In this document: in pieces, positions 1-12,300 of the stretch
Numbering within the stretch: the stretch's first letter is position 1
Layout: each line of letters starts with the position of its first letter
Assembly (NCBI GenBank): GCA_963785125.1
Contig: CAWATU010000007.1
Span: forward strand, 1,240,001 to 1,304,000
Direction of reading: 5' to 3'
Source of the DNA: QHXN01 sp963785125
GTDB taxonomy: Bacteria; Acidobacteriota; Blastocatellia; Pyrinomonadales; Pyrinomonadaceae
DNA length: 64,000 bases
Position numbers and translations under genes: made by a program
The notes under the pieces: generated by a model
Seen by the model: only the letters and a program-made list of their open reading frames with translations
Databases searched by the model: none
Told to the model about the DNA's origin: nothing

Positions 1-860
1 AGACTCCACACGTCCGTCCGCGCGTCAACCTTCAACCCGCGCGCCTGCTCCGGCGACATGTAGCGTGCGGTGCCCATAATCATGCCGGGGTGCGTGTCTA
101 CGAGCGCGCGCGCGAACGAGTCGGCGGACGAGTCGCCTTCCCTCCCCGTAGCGGGCGCCGCGCTGACGGGCTTGGCGAGCCCGAAGTCCAAGACCTTGAC
201 GTAGCCGTCGGGCCTGACCATCACGTTCTCGGGCTTCACGTCGCGGTGGACGACGCCCGCGGCGTGCGCGGCCGAGAGCGCGGCCGCGAGCTGTACGCCG
301 ATGTCGAGCACTTCATGCAGTGGAAGTCCACGGCCGCGCGCGTGCTCGCGCAGCGTCGCGCCCTCGACGTACTCGGTCGCGATGAAGCGCGCGCCCGCCG
401 AGTCGTCGCCGATGTCGTAGACGGTGAGGATGTTCGGGTGGTTGAAGTGCGGAGGCGGCGCGCGCCTCCTGCTCGAAGCGGCGGACGCGCTCGCGGTCGC
501 GCGTGAAAGAGGCGGGCAGAAGTTTCAAGGCGACGCGGCGGCCGAACCGCTCGTCCTGCGCGAGATAGACTTTGCCCATCCCGCCCTCGCCGAGCGTGCC
601 GACGACGCGGAACGAGCCGACGCGGCTCCCCGGCTCAAGCGCCTGCCGCTCGCCGCCGAGCAGCGCGGCCGCGACGCGGCCCGGCGTCTCGGAAGGAACT
701 CGCCCTCGCGCTCGTGCGCCGCCAGGAGGGACTCGACCTCAGCGCGCGCCTCTGCGTCGCCCGCGCAGTTCGCGTCGAGGAACGCCACGCGCTCAACGGG
801 CGCCAGCTCGGCCGCCGCGTGGAACAGCTCCTTAATGCGCTGCCAACGCTCAGGGGTCAT
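1..860 (-). CDS. Serine/threonine protein kinase, N-terminal part (cut by window edge, frameshifted)
   Basis: Eukaryote-like Ser/Thr kinase that phosphorylates proteins using ATP. The start at 860 gives MTPERWQRIKELFHAA, the usual opening of acidobacterial kinases, followed by about 60 residues ahead of the kinase domain. The domain shows the glycine-loop end 'MGKVYLAQD' and the ATP-binding lysine in 'VALKLLP'. The catalytic loop HRDVKPEN lies at about 229-252 and the DFG motif follows in 'KVLDFGLAKP'. Two reading-frame breaks, near 700 and 450, interrupt it. The protein continues beyond position 1, so any C-terminal sensor or membrane segment is not visible. It lies just downstream of the ECF sigma factor on the same strand, a common acidobacterial pairing, so the two probably act in one signalling unit. 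Identity is secure; the breaks look like sequence errors. Confidence 0.85.
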
Positions 861-947
861 AGGAGAGCAAGTAGATGAGGACTGAGGACTGTAGGAGGCT
901 GAGTGTCGGAGAAGAAGCGCAACTCGGATTTTCGACGTCAAGGTCTT

Positions 948-976
948 AACTGCCATCTGCCATCTGCCATCTAGTA
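948..976. repeat. Heptanucleotide tandem repeat (CCATCTG unit)
   Basis: Three copies of the 7-mer CCATCTG/TGCCATC in a row between the sigma factor and kinase genes. The same core recurs at 52732-52752. A different 7-mer (GAGGACT, twice) lies at 877-893 in the same intergenic gap. Confidence 0.7.
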
Positions 977-981
977 CTTTG

Positions 982-1543
982 TTAAGCGTCGAGTTCCCGT
1001 CTGAGCCACGCGCGGGCCATCTTCCAGTCGCGCTCGACGGTGGCGTGGCTGACGCGCATGGCCTCGGCCGCCTCCTCGATAGTGAGGCCGCCGAAGAAGC
1101 GCAGCTCGACGATGCGCGCCTGGTCGGCGTCGAGCGCCGCGAGGCGTTCGAGCGCCTCGTTGACGCGGAGCAGGTCGAGGTCGGGGCTCTGGCCGAACCC
1201 CTCGGCCTCTGTGAGCGAGACGGCGAACAGTCGGCCGCCGCGCTTCTCGGCCTGCACGGCGCGCGCGTGGTCAACGAGGATGCGGCGCATCATCTGCGCG
1301 GCGACGCCGACGAACTGCGCGCGGCTCTGCCAGCGGGCGCGGCTCTGATCGACCATGAGCATGTACGCCTCGTTGACGAGTGCGGTCGGCTGGAAGTGTG
1401 TGGTCGGGGCGCTCGCGCCGCAGGTAGTTGCCGGCGAGCCTGCGCAACTCGTCGTAGACGAGCGGCATCAGTTCGTCGAGCGCGGCGCGGTCGCCCCCGC
1501 TCCACCTCTCCAGGAGTTGGGTAACGGCCTGGGGCGTGTGCAT
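982..1543 (-). CDS. ECF-type RNA polymerase sigma factor (TIGR02999-like), frameshifted
   Basis: Extracytoplasmic-function sigma-70 factor directing RNA polymerase to a stress or envelope regulon. The start at 1543 gives MHTPQAVTQLLERW. Region 2 runs through 'LVYDELRRLAGNYLRRERPDHTL' and, after a one-base frame break near 1370, 'MLMVDQSRARWQSRAQFVGVAAQMMRRILVDHAR'. Region 4 is 'LDADQARIVELRFFGGLTIEEAAEAM', followed by the helix-turn-helix recognition segment 'VSHATVERDWKMARAWL'. Total length is about 187 residues, normal for this family. The kinase gene lies downstream on the same strand. No anti-sigma gene is adjacent, which is typical of this subfamily, where a kinase is often the partner. 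The second open piece (982-1362) carries most of the conserved sequence. Confidence 0.87.
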
Positions 1544-2037
1544 CCGTTCTGGCGCTGGACAGAACGTCCGGAGCGTCGGCCAACTGCGACGAGTCCGGGC
1601 GTGGCTTGCGTTTGAAATACTGCCGCGGGGAGTGGCAGCCGATACTAACATTTTTCTTGAATCAGGTGGGAACGCTCTCTCACGACGTATTTCTGCCGCC
1701 CGCGCACGCACTGTCTTTAGTTTCCCGATTCGTGCAAACCGCCGCCCCGTCAGGGCCGGCCGCCGCCGACGGCGCGGGGCATGATTTTTTTAACAAAGCG
1801 TGTGGGAGTTTGCGGGCGGAATACGCGTTTCTTAGTAGGAGAAGAGAACCTCCAACTTAGTTTGAGTTTATACGCCGCGCGTGGGAGACTGCCCCGAAAG
1901 CGACCCCCAACGCGAACAGCCTGATACACGGGACAGAGCCACGCCTCGCGTCAGCCCCGGCTGACTTTCTCGGAAATCACGCCGCCACGTGCGACCTGCC
2001 CCGAGGCACGCGGCAGCTCCCCAGAAGGAGAATACAG
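1544..2037. other. Divergent intergenic region with structured leader
   Basis: No gene is supported in this 494-bp gap between divergently read genes, so both promoters should lie here. A perfect hairpin GTCAGC-CCCG-GCTGAC sits at 1950-1965 in the probable leader of the giant surface protein, and the stretch 1870-2030 is unusually rich in self-complementary GC segments. The ribosome site AGAAGGAG lies 7 bases before the ATG at 2038. I recognise no known riboswitch here. Confidence 0.5.
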
Positions 2038-3369
2038 ATGTCTCGAATGCCCCGTTCACGCAGGCGCGCCCAGGGTCTGCTCTTCACCGCCCTCTTCGTC
2101 GCGGTTGCCCTCGTGCTCCCGCTCCTGAACGTCGCCGCGCAGGTGACGCTCTCGGCGCCCGCAGTCCTCCCCGGCAACGACGGCCGCTCACCCGCCGCCG
2201 GCCGGCAGGAGGAGCCGCGCGTCTCGAAAGGCGCCGACACATACCTCGCCGTCTGGACCGACGCCCGCGCCTCGCTCGCCGACAACGGAACCATCGGGCT
2301 CAACACGGGACTGGACACGCCCGGCATCGGCAACATGCTCGACATCTACGCGGCGCGCGTGGATGGCGCAGGACAGGTCATCGACACGACGCCCATCATC
2401 GTTAATCAGGCGCCGAACAATCAGGCCAACCCGCGCGTCGGCTGGAACGGCCAGAACTGGCTCGTCTCATGGCTCAACACGCGCCCGCGCGACGAGTTCA
2501 GCCACACGTTCGACCTCGTCGCCGCACGCGTCTCAGGCGACGGCCAACTGCTCGACCCGACGCCCATTATCCTCAAGGCGGACGTGAGCACCGACCAGCG
2601 CCCGAACGCGGTCATCGACGACGGCGCGGGCAACTGGGTCGTCACGTGGGAGGGTTTCCTGCCGGTTGAGGGCGGTTCGATTCCGCGCGGCGTCTTCGTC
2701 ACGCGCGTGGCGAACGACGGGACGGTGCTCGACCCGGAGGGCCGGCTCGTCTACAACCACCACAGCCAGTTCATGGGGAACTCCGACCTCGCGCGCGCGG
2801 GCGACCGCTACCTCCTCACCTTCATGACCTACGGCCCGCCCTACACCGTGCGGGGCGTGCTGCTCGACGCGAGCTTCAACAACCTGCGCAACGGCCCCGA
2901 GCTGTTCGCGGGCGACGGCCTCTACCCGCGCGTCGCGTCGAACGGGCAGACGTGGTTCGTCACGTGGTCTGACGGCGCGAGCGGGAACATCCAGCACGTC
3001 AACGGCACGCGCGTCTCGCGCGACGGCGACCCCCTGGACGTGCCGAACTCCATCAGCATCAACCCGAACATCGGCACCGGGTCGGTCGCGCCGCAGGCGG
3101 CGTGGGACGGCTCGAACTGGTTCGTCACCTACGAGACGGGCTACAGCCCTGCGACGCAGACATATCTCACGAGTCAAGACCTCTACCTCACGCGCGTGTC
3201 GAACGCAGGCGCTGTGCTCGACACGAATCCGGTCGTCGTCGCCAACACCGCGGACATTGAAACGGCCCCGTCCATCACGCCCGGCGGCGGCGGCGGCGCG
3301 CTCGTTGTGTGGCATGCCAGCCTCGCGCGCGACGTGTATGCCGCGCGCGTGTCGGCCGCGGGCGCTTGA
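2038..3369 (+). CDS. Giant surface protein, open segment 1: signal peptide and W-rich propeller repeats
   Basis: First uninterrupted stretch (443 codons). After the signal peptide it holds about seven repeats of 45-60 residues built on the pattern W-x-G-x-x-[WY]-[FLV]-V-[ST]-[WY], for example 'NWLVSWLNTR', 'NWVVTWEG', 'TWFVTWSDG' and 'NWFVTYETG'. Each is followed by 'AARVSGDGQLLD'-like strands, as expected for blades of a secreted beta-propeller. The stop at 3367-3369 (AAGA then TGA) is a frame break: the next repeat continues at once in another frame with 'LTNSTAVGLGAPRQS'. Confidence 0.75.
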   Translation: MSRMPRSRRRAQGLLFTALFVAVALVLPLLNVAAQVTLSAPAVLPGNDGRSPAAGRQEEPRVSKGADTYLAVWTDARASLADNGTIGLNTGLDTPGIGNMLDIYAARVDGAGQVIDTTPIIVNQAPNNQANPRVGWNGQNWLVSWLNTRPRDEFSHTFDLVAARVSGDGQLLDPTPIILKADVSTDQRPNAVIDDGAGNWVVTWEGFLPVEGGSIPRGVFVTRVANDGTVLDPEGRLVYNHHSQFMGNSDLARAGDRYLLTFMTYGPPYTVRGVLLDASFNNLRNGPELFAGDGLYPRVASNGQTWFVTWSDGASGNIQHVNGTRVSRDGDPLDVPNSISINPNIGTGSVAPQAAWDGSNWFVTYETGYSPATQTYLTSQDLYLTRVSNAGAVLDTNPVVVANTADIETAPSITPGGGGGALVVWHASLARDVYAARVSAAGA

Positions 3370-6300
3370 CGAACAGCACGGCCGTGGGCTTAGGCGCACC
3401 GCGCCAGTCGAAGCAGAGGATGGCCGCGAGCGGCACGGGCTTCCTTACGGTCTTCCGCAGCGACGTGTCGAACCAGCAGCGAGTCTACGCGCAGCGACTC
3501 GACCAGAACGGCGCGCCCGTAGACGCGGAGCCCTTCCTTCTCTCCGACCAGACGGACGTTGATAACCCTTCGGTCGCGTGGAACGGCTCGGCCTACCTCG
3601 TCGTCTGGGACGCGACGGGCGCCACCGCGGGCGTGCGCCAGACCTTCTCACGCGTCGTCCCGACCTCGGGACTGCCGCCGACGCAGACGACGCCGCCCAC
3701 GCTCGTCATGAACGGCCACCAGCCGGACGTGGCGGGACTCGACGGCACGTTCCTCGTCACCAACATCCTGCAAGAGACGGCGCAGATTCGCACCGTGCAG
3801 TCCGTGCGCGTTGACGGCACAGGGACGCCGCTGGGCACGCCCGTCAAGATCGAGCGGCTCTTCGACTCGTGGCCGCGCGCGGCCGTCTTCGGCAACCGCT
3901 GGATCGTCATCTGGGAGGGACACAACAACCACGACGATTCGCCCGGCACCATCCGCGCCTCGTTCGTCGCGCCGGACGGCACGGCCACGGCCCCCTTCGT
4001 CGTCGGCGATGTGGGCAACGACCTCAAACCCGAGATCGCCGTCGCGGGCGACAAGGCGCTCGTCGTCTGGGACGACCTCGGGCAACATCTATGGCCGCCG
4101 CCTCAACGCCGACGGCACCTCGCCCGAACCCGCGAGCGGCGCGGCCGTCGCCGACGCCGCCGGCCGGCAGGCAGAGCCCTCGGTCACATGGGACGGCAAA
4201 CAGTACGTCGTCGTCTGGACGGACAGCCGCCGCGAACTCTTTCCGCAGCAGCCCGACGGCGACGTGTTCGGCGCGCGCATCGCGCCCACCAACGTCAAGA
4301 TAGAAGAGTTCGCGGTCGCCAACTCAGCAGCTTCCCGAGGCGACGCCCTTCGTCGACGCCTCGGACGGCCTGACGCTCTTCTCCTACGCGAAGTTCTACG
4401 ACGGCAGCGACGCGGGCGTCCCCGACTACGCCGCGCACCGCATCACGCTGCGCACCTCGCGCCTGCCCGCGCCCGATTGACGCGGGCCTCGCCGGCGGCG
4501 CCGCGCGGCCTCGTCGCCGACCAGGTCAATAGCGGCCCGGCCACCGGCAACGTCAGCCTCCACTGGGCGGACAACAGCACCAACGAAACCGGCTTCAAGG
4601 TCGAGTCGGCGACGACCGGCGGCTTCAGCCAGATCGCTCTGCTCGGCGCGAACGCGACCACGGGCTCCGCCATAGGGTCGGCGCGAACAACGTACACAGT
4701 TTCCGCGTCCGCGCCTACAACGCCGCGGGCGACTCCGAATACTCGAACGTCGCGACGCCGCCCGTCGCGAAGCATGAGCCGAGGCCCAACACGACCATCT
4801 ACGTCGGCGAGAACGCGCACATCTCGGTCACGCCACCGACGCCGAAGGGATCGCGCTCGTCGAGTTCTATGCGCGCCGCGACAACCTCAACGGCTCGACG
4901 GCCGACCCGCCGGTTCTCATCGGTGTGGCGACCGCGCCCGGCGCCGACGGCAAGTACAACCTCGAATGGGTGCTGCCGCCCGTCGGCTATTACCACGTAT
5001 ACGCGCGCGTGACCGACGCGACGGGCAGCACGACGACGACCTATGACTCCACGCTCGTCGTCTGGCAGAAGGCCACCGTCAACGTCACCAGCCCGACGGG
5101 CGGCGCTATCTTCAAGCTGCCCGCGAGCGTCACGCTCACCGCCACGGCGCAGACGAACAACGGCCGCAGCGACGAGTACATCGACCGCCTAGACTTCTAC
5201 AACGGCACGCGCTGGGTCGGGCAGGGCACGAACGCCGAGTGGCAGGCCCCGTGGAGCTTCGTCTGGGTGGACCCGCCCGCCGGCACGCACAACATCACGG
5301 CGCAGCCGTCGAGCACGCTGACGGGGCTCGCCATCAGCGCGCCCGTCGTCGTCGTCATCGACCCCGAGCAGGAGCCCGAGCCCGACCTCAACATCAAGCC
5401 GGTCGTCGCGCTCACGTCGCCCGCGCACGCTCACGAACTTCGCCGCGGGCGCGACCATCCCCGCCTCCGCCACCGCGACCGACGAGGACGGCGCCATCGA
5501 CCGCGTCGAGTTCCGCGAGGGCGGCTTCACCGTCGAGGTGGACACGGCCGCGCCCTACGCGGCCGAGCTGAACCTCCCCGGCGGGACGCACGACATCACG
5601 GCCGTCGCCTTCGACAACAGCGGCGGCTCGACCGTCTCGCTCCCCGCGCGCGTCACCATCGAGCGCACGCGGGCGCGCAGCTCACCTCGCCCAGTTGGGA
5701 CGGGCAGACGCTCATCGGCAGAGCGTCGTCCGGCTCACGGGCGCGCCCGCCGATAAGGAGATGGCCGACGACTTCGACCTTGTCGGCGACATCGACCGCG
5801 TGGTCGTGGCGGGAGCGGCGCCGCGGCACGACCGTGCGCGGCGCTTACGTCCGCTTCTTCGCGTGGCAGAACGGTAGCCCCGGCGCGTTCAGGACGAGCA
5901 GTACTCGCCGCGGGCGACCCTGCGCTCGCCTTCGCCGGGAATGGTCAAGCACGGTGGACGTGCGCCTGCCGCATTCGTTCCGCGCCGCGGGTAAGCACTT
6001 CGTCTCGGTGCAGCTCGCCGTGGACGGCCCGCGGCACCTGGTACTGGCAGAGTTCGCGCTCGGGCGCGCCGATGAACTCCGCGGTGCGCATCCGCGACAA
6101 GTACGCGGCGGCGCCCGCGTGGGGGCCGGTCGTCGAGGTCACGGGCACGGTCAACGCCGACGCCGTCGTGCAGCTCTACGGCACGCTCACCACGCCGAGC
6201 AGCCTTACGTCCGTCTCGCCGCAGACGGTCGAGCGCAGCGGCTGGTTCGTGCTCACGGGCACCAACTTCGGCGCCGCGCAGGGCGCGAACCGCGTGCTCG

Positions 6301-9300
6301 TCGATAAGCTGAACGCCATCGTCGTCAAGTGGTCGCCGACCGAGATCGTCGGCTACGTGCCCGAGGCCGCGTCGCTCGGCGCGGTCGAGGTCGTCATCAC
6401 GAACCCGCTGGGGTCGAGCAACGCGCTTCAGCTCAACGTCACCCAGCGCAAGTCGGTCGGCCGCATCCGCTGGCAGGCGAAGTACCTCGGCGACTACATG
6501 ACCTACCGCCCGGCCATCGCGCCGGCGGGGAGCCCTGAGGCCGGCTCGGTCTACCTTGAGGTGGACGGGCTCGTCTACGCCTGGTCGCCGACGGGCGCGC
6601 TCAAGTGGGTCGCGCGGCCGGGCGGCTACCGCGGCTTCCTGAGCCTCGGCGGCGGGCAGATTTCGGCCGGCGCGGAGGGAACGGTCTACGTCGGGGAGAT
6701 GGTGCAGCCCGGCGGCGTCGGCACGCCCTACCGCATGGCGGTCACGGCGCTGAACGGTAAGACCGGCGGCGTCAAGTGGCGTAACATCGACTCGACCGCC
6801 ACCAAGATATTACGCCGGGCCGAACGTCGGCCCTGACGGTAAGGTCTACGCGGTCTTCGCGCCCGGCCAGTACAACACCGTGGCCTTCAACCCCGACGGC
6901 ACCGTGGCCTGGACGCGCAACGACCAGCTCAGTGCCTTCCTCTCCGGCCCCGCGGGCGAGATGGCCTTCGGGCGCGACCTGCCGCGCTTCTACTTCATGG
7001 CGGGCACGCCGCTTATCGCGTCCGACTTCGCGGGCGCGATGCTGTGGTCGGTCAGCAACGGCCGTGGGGACAAGCCCGCCATCGGCCCGACGAGAACCTG
7101 CGTATCCGCAACTCTTACTTGAGCGCGCAGACGGGCGCCAACGTCTACACCTTCGCGGGCTTCGGCCAGGGGCCGACCTATCCGGCCGCGGCCGGCCTGG
7201 ACGGCACGCACTACGTCATCAACAACTACTACCGTCTCTACGCCGCTCAACCCCAACGGCACGGAGAAGTGGCACTACGACGAACACGACTTCAGCGACA
7301 ACTTCGGCTGGCTGAGCGACCCGAACGCGAGCCCCTCGGACAGCTTCGTCCTGATGGGCGCCCGCAACACGGGCCGTTCGTTCTGGGGGTCGGCCAACTA
7401 CGGCTACATCCTCGCGCTCGACCCGGCGACGGGACAGACGGCGTGGCGGCAGGCTCTGCCGCAGGCGCCCGACATGACCACGCCCACCGACCTCAACCGC
7501 GGCCAGATTTCCGTCTTCCCCAAGATGGTCTTCACGGCCGACGGCTCGACCGCCTACACGGCGGGCGACGTGGGCGGCGAGGGCGACTCGCGCTTCACGG
7601 GGACGCGCTTCGGCTACTTCTACTCGCTCAACACGAGCAAGGAGAACGTGGCCATCAACCAGCCGCCGACGGCGACGCTCCTGAGCCCGGCCCCGAACTC
7701 GAACGCGCCGCTCGGGTCTACGATTCACGTCGTCGCCGCGGTTCAGGACGACGGGCCGATTGACCGCGTCGAGTTCTACTGCACCAACGGCGGGCTCAAG
7801 AAGATCGCCACCCTCACGGCGCCCGACGCCAACGGCCAGTACGCGACCGACTACATGCCGACGGGCCCCGGCGGCTACGGCTTCTTCGCCGTCGCTTACG
7901 ACAAGGGCGAGCTTCAGGGCGACACGGCGCTCAACATCGTCCTGATTAGTAACGCGGCGCCCACCATCACGTGGGTCAGCCCCGCGGACGGCGCCGTCAT
8001 CGCGCCGCTGCCCGCGAGCCTCACGCTCAAGGTGCACGGTACAGACCGCGACGGCACGTTGGTCAAGGCCGAGTTCTACACGAGCGTCACGGGACACCTT
8101 GCAGACGACCTGAGCCCGGACGCCAACGGCGACTTCGAGGTGGAGTGGGCCAACCCGCCCGCGGGCCAGCACACGATCACCGGGTGGATTACGGATGACG
8201 GCGGCACGCGCATCGGCAAGTCCATCAACATCACCATCAACGCCGCGGCCACGCCGACGCCGACGCCGACGCCCGCGCCGACACCCACGCCCGTCGTCGG
8301 GCAGCCGCCCGCCGTCCAGATCACCTCGCCGGCCGACGGCACGAGCGTAGCGCCGGGCACTTCCGTCAACGTCACGGCCGCGGCCTCCGACTCTGACGGC
8401 ACCGTCACGCGCGTGGACTTCTACTATGTCACGGGGTCGTTCGATAACCTGATCGGCAGCGACCTCAACGCGCCCTATGCGACGACCATCGGCTCGTCGA
8501 GCCCTTCGCCCTTCGACCTCGTTGCCGTCGCCACCGACAGCAGCGGCAACAAGACGCGCTCCGCGGTCGTTCGCCTCTTCTTCCAGTACCCGGACACCGA
8601 CCCGCAGGGGCAGTTGACCATCTCCGGGCGCATACGCCACCAGCAGTCCGCGCCGGGTCGCGAGATTTTCCTCCCGAACGCCGTCGTGCGCCTGAGCCTG
8701 AACAACTCGTTCCTCAAGGCGACGATGACGGACGCGCAGGGCAACTTCATCTTCAAAAGCCTCTCGTACGGCGGCCGTTACGAGCTGAAGCCGGCCGAGC
8801 CCGGCTACGAGTTCTTCCCGCCGAGCGTCTTCTTCGAGGGGCTGACGGAGAACGAGACGTATGACTTCGTCGCCGCCGGCCCGCTGCCGCCCGGCGCGAC
8901 GCCGACGCCGACGCCCGGCTCAAGCGCGGTCACGTGGGAGCGTTTCTACGACGGCCCGCAGCACCTCGCAGACTCCGACCCGCGTGTCGCCGTGGACGCG
9001 CAGGGCAACACCTACGTCGCCGCGACCTCGGGCTCAGCGAACGGCGGCGACACAGACATCACGCTCATCAAGTACTCGCCCGCGGGCGAGCAGCTCTGGT
9101 CGGCCTCCTACGTCGGCGAGGGCAACTACAAGGACTGGGCGAGCGACGTAAAGACCGACGCGGCCGGCAACGTCTACGTCGTCGGCACCTCTTGGGCCGC
9201 GGCCTTCCCCGGCTCCGAGTACGACATCGTCACGCTCAAGTACAACGCCTCGGGGCAGCGGCAGTGGGCGCGCGTCTACAACGGCCCCACCGGCCACTGG

Positions 9301-12300
9301 GACAGGGCCTACGCGCTGGCGATTGATGCGGCCGGCAACGCCGTCGTCGCCGGCTCGTCGCAGGGCAGCGTGAGCGGGCCGCTCTTCGACGAGTTCATCA
9401 CCGTCAAGTACGACCCGGCGGGCACACAGCTCTGGGCGAACCGCTACTCGACACAGCAGATCGGCGACGACGCCTACAGCCTCGCCGTCGATGCCGCGAA
9501 CAACGTCTACGTCAGCGGCACCGGCTACGCGAAGACGAACAATCAGACCTCGCGCGACATCGTCACCGTCAAGTACGACCCGGCGGGCGCGCGGCAGTGG
9601 GCGTCGCGGTTCACGGGCGTGCCCGGGAGCCCCGGGCCGATACCTCTGCCGAACAACCCCGTCTCGAACGAGGCGGGCGGCGTCGGCATCGACCCCTCGG
9701 GTAACGTCTACGTCTTCGGTGCGAACAACGCGGGCACGTCGCAGACCGACTACCTGCTCTTGAAGTACAACCCGGCGACGGGCGCGCTCCTCTGGGGACG
9801 CAACTGGTCGGGCCAGTCGAACGACTACCCGCGCGACATGGTCATCGACCAAGTCGGCAACGTCTACCTGACCGGCGAGAGCTGGGACGGCGACTACCAG
9901 CAGGCGACCTCGGAGAACACCTGGGACGCGGCGACGGTGAAGTTCGACGGCGCTGGCACGCTCCAGTGGGCGCGCGTCTTCCGCGGCTTCCCCGGCAAGA
10001 TCGACGGCGGGCGCGAGCTGGCGCTCGACGCGTCGGGGAACGTCTACGTCGGCGGTTACTCCGAAGGCTTCGTCAACGGCGACGCCGTCGTCATCAAGTA
10101 CCAGCCCGACGGGACGGAGCAGTGGGTCTATCGCTACGACAATCCCCAGCACACGGGCGACTCGTTGCGCGACATGACCTCGGACGCGTCGGGCAACCTG
10201 TATCTCGCGGGGCAGGCGATACTGACGAACTCGTCGGGTCAGGAGACGCTCGACCTCGTCACGGTGAAGCTCGCGGCCTCGACCGCGCAGCTCAACGCGC
10301 CGCCCGACGTGATAGTCATCGTCGGCCCGACCATCGCGGGCGCGCCCGTGGCTTCCGACGGCGACGTGCCGAACGCCGAGACGGACACCGTCGGCGGCCC
10401 CAACGGCCCGACCATCGCGGGGCGCAGCGTCTCGCTCAGGGCTCAGGCAAGCGACGCCGACGGCACGGTCGCCTCGGTCTCCTACTACGACAACGGGACG
10501 CTGCTCGCCACGGTCAACGCAGCTCCCTACACCTTCCAGTGGAATGACGCCGCGCTCGGCACGCACGCCGTCAGCGCGACGGCCACGGACAACAGCGGCG
10601 CCACGCGCACCTCCGCGACCGTCAACGTCACCTTCAACGACACGCAGCCGACGCCGACGCCGACGCCGCAACCGACTCCGACGCCGACGCCGGTGACCGC
10701 GCGGTCGCCCTACAACGGCACGCCCGCGGCGCTGCCCGGCCAGTTCGAGGCCGAGGACTTCGACCAGGGCGCTGAGGGCGTCACCTATCATGATGCGACC
10801 CAGCAGAACGAGGGCGGGGCGTATCGTCAGACGGGCGTGGACATCTACAAGTGCGCGGGCGGCGGCTGCGACCGCATCGTCGGCTGGGTCAAGGCCGGCG
10901 AGTGGCTCGAATACACCGTGCAGACCGCGGCGGCCGGCCCCTACACCTTCGAGGCGCGGGTCTCGGGCGGGGCGGCGGGCGGGCGCTTCCACGTCAAGGT
11001 GGACGGGACGGACGTGACCGGCCCGCTCCAGGATACCTAACACGGGCGGCACCTTCGCGTGGCAGACCGTCTCGAAGGCCGGGGTGAATCTCGCGGCCGG
11101 TCTGCACGTCGTGCGCGTGGTCGTCGAGGCGGAGGCGTCGGACGGCTGGGCCGGCAACTTCGACTGGTTCAAGTTCAGCGCCGCCGGGCAGACGCAGCCG
11201 GCCACGCCAGTTCGCCTCCAGGCCGAAGACTTCGACCAGGGCGCAGAAGGAGCCGCCTACCACGACGCGACCGCGCAGAACGAGGGCGGGGCGTATCGTC
11301 AGACGGGCGTGGACATCTACAAATGCACGGACGGCAGTTGCGGCCATCTGGTCGGCTGGATCAAGGCGGGCGAGTGGTTGAACTACACGGCGGACGTGGC
11401 CGCGGCCGGGACCTACACGCTGAGTGCGCGCGTCTCGAACGGGGCGGCGGGCGGCACCTTCCACGTTACGGTTGACGGGGTGAACGTGACCGGGCCGCTC
11501 CAGATACCGAACACCGGGAGCACGTTTGTCTGGGCGACGGCGGCGAAGGAAGGCATTGCCCTGACGGCCGGTCGTCATGCGGTGCGCGTGGTGATGGAGG
11601 CGGAGGGCGCGAACGGCTGGGTCGGCAACCTCGACTGGCTGGAGTTCACCCCGGCCGGTCAGGCCGCGCAACAGCAGCTCGCCTTCGAGGCCGAAGACTT
11701 CGACGACGGCGCGGAGGGCGTCGCCTATCATGATGTGACTTCGCAGAACGAGGGCGGGGCGTATCGTCAGACGGGCGTGGACATCTACAAGTGTACCGAC
11801 GGCGGGTGTGGCCATCTGGTCGGGTGGGTCAAGGCCGGGGAGTGGCTGCGGTACACGAAGGAGGTGCCGGCCGCGGGCAGCTACACGTTCGAGGCGCGGG
11901 TCTCGAACGGGGCAGCGGGCGGAACGTTCCACGTCGAGGTGGACGGGGTGGACGTGACCGGGCCGGTCACGATCCCGAACACCGGGAGTCCGTTCGTGTG
12001 GGCGACGGTCTCGAAGGCGGGGCTGAACTTGACGGCGGGCCGGCACGTCGTGCGCGTGGTGGTGGAGGCGGAAGCGGGGGGCTGGGCCGGGAACTTTGAC
12101 TGGTTCAGGTTCACGACCGGAACGGCCGCCGCGCAGACCGAGACCGTGCGCCTCCAGGCCGAGAACTTCGACGAGGGTGCGGAGGGTGTCGCGTACCACG
12201 ATGTGACTTCGCAGAACGAGGGCGGGGCGTATCGTCAGACGGGTGTGGACATCTACAAGTGTACCGACGGCAACTGCGACTATCTGGTCGGTTGGATTAA

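Noticed and set aside
1870..2030. Cobalamin-type riboswitch in the giant-protein leader
   Set aside because: GC-rich hairpins are present, but the ordered B12-box and core elements are not.
4440..4482. Stop at about 4480 as the true end of the propeller gene
   Set aside because: An FN3 domain resumes within a few codons in a shifted frame with no ribosome site or start codon; more likely one of many indels, though a real gene end cannot be excluded.
7219..8640. Minus-strand open frame of 473 codons
   Set aside because: Same reason: the plus strand encodes clear Ig-like and propeller modules.
9034..11205. Long minus-strand open frame of 723 codons opposite the giant surface protein
   Set aside because: Arg/Val/Asp-rich composition with no motif; it is the antisense shadow of a high-GC coding region with known domains on the plus strand.
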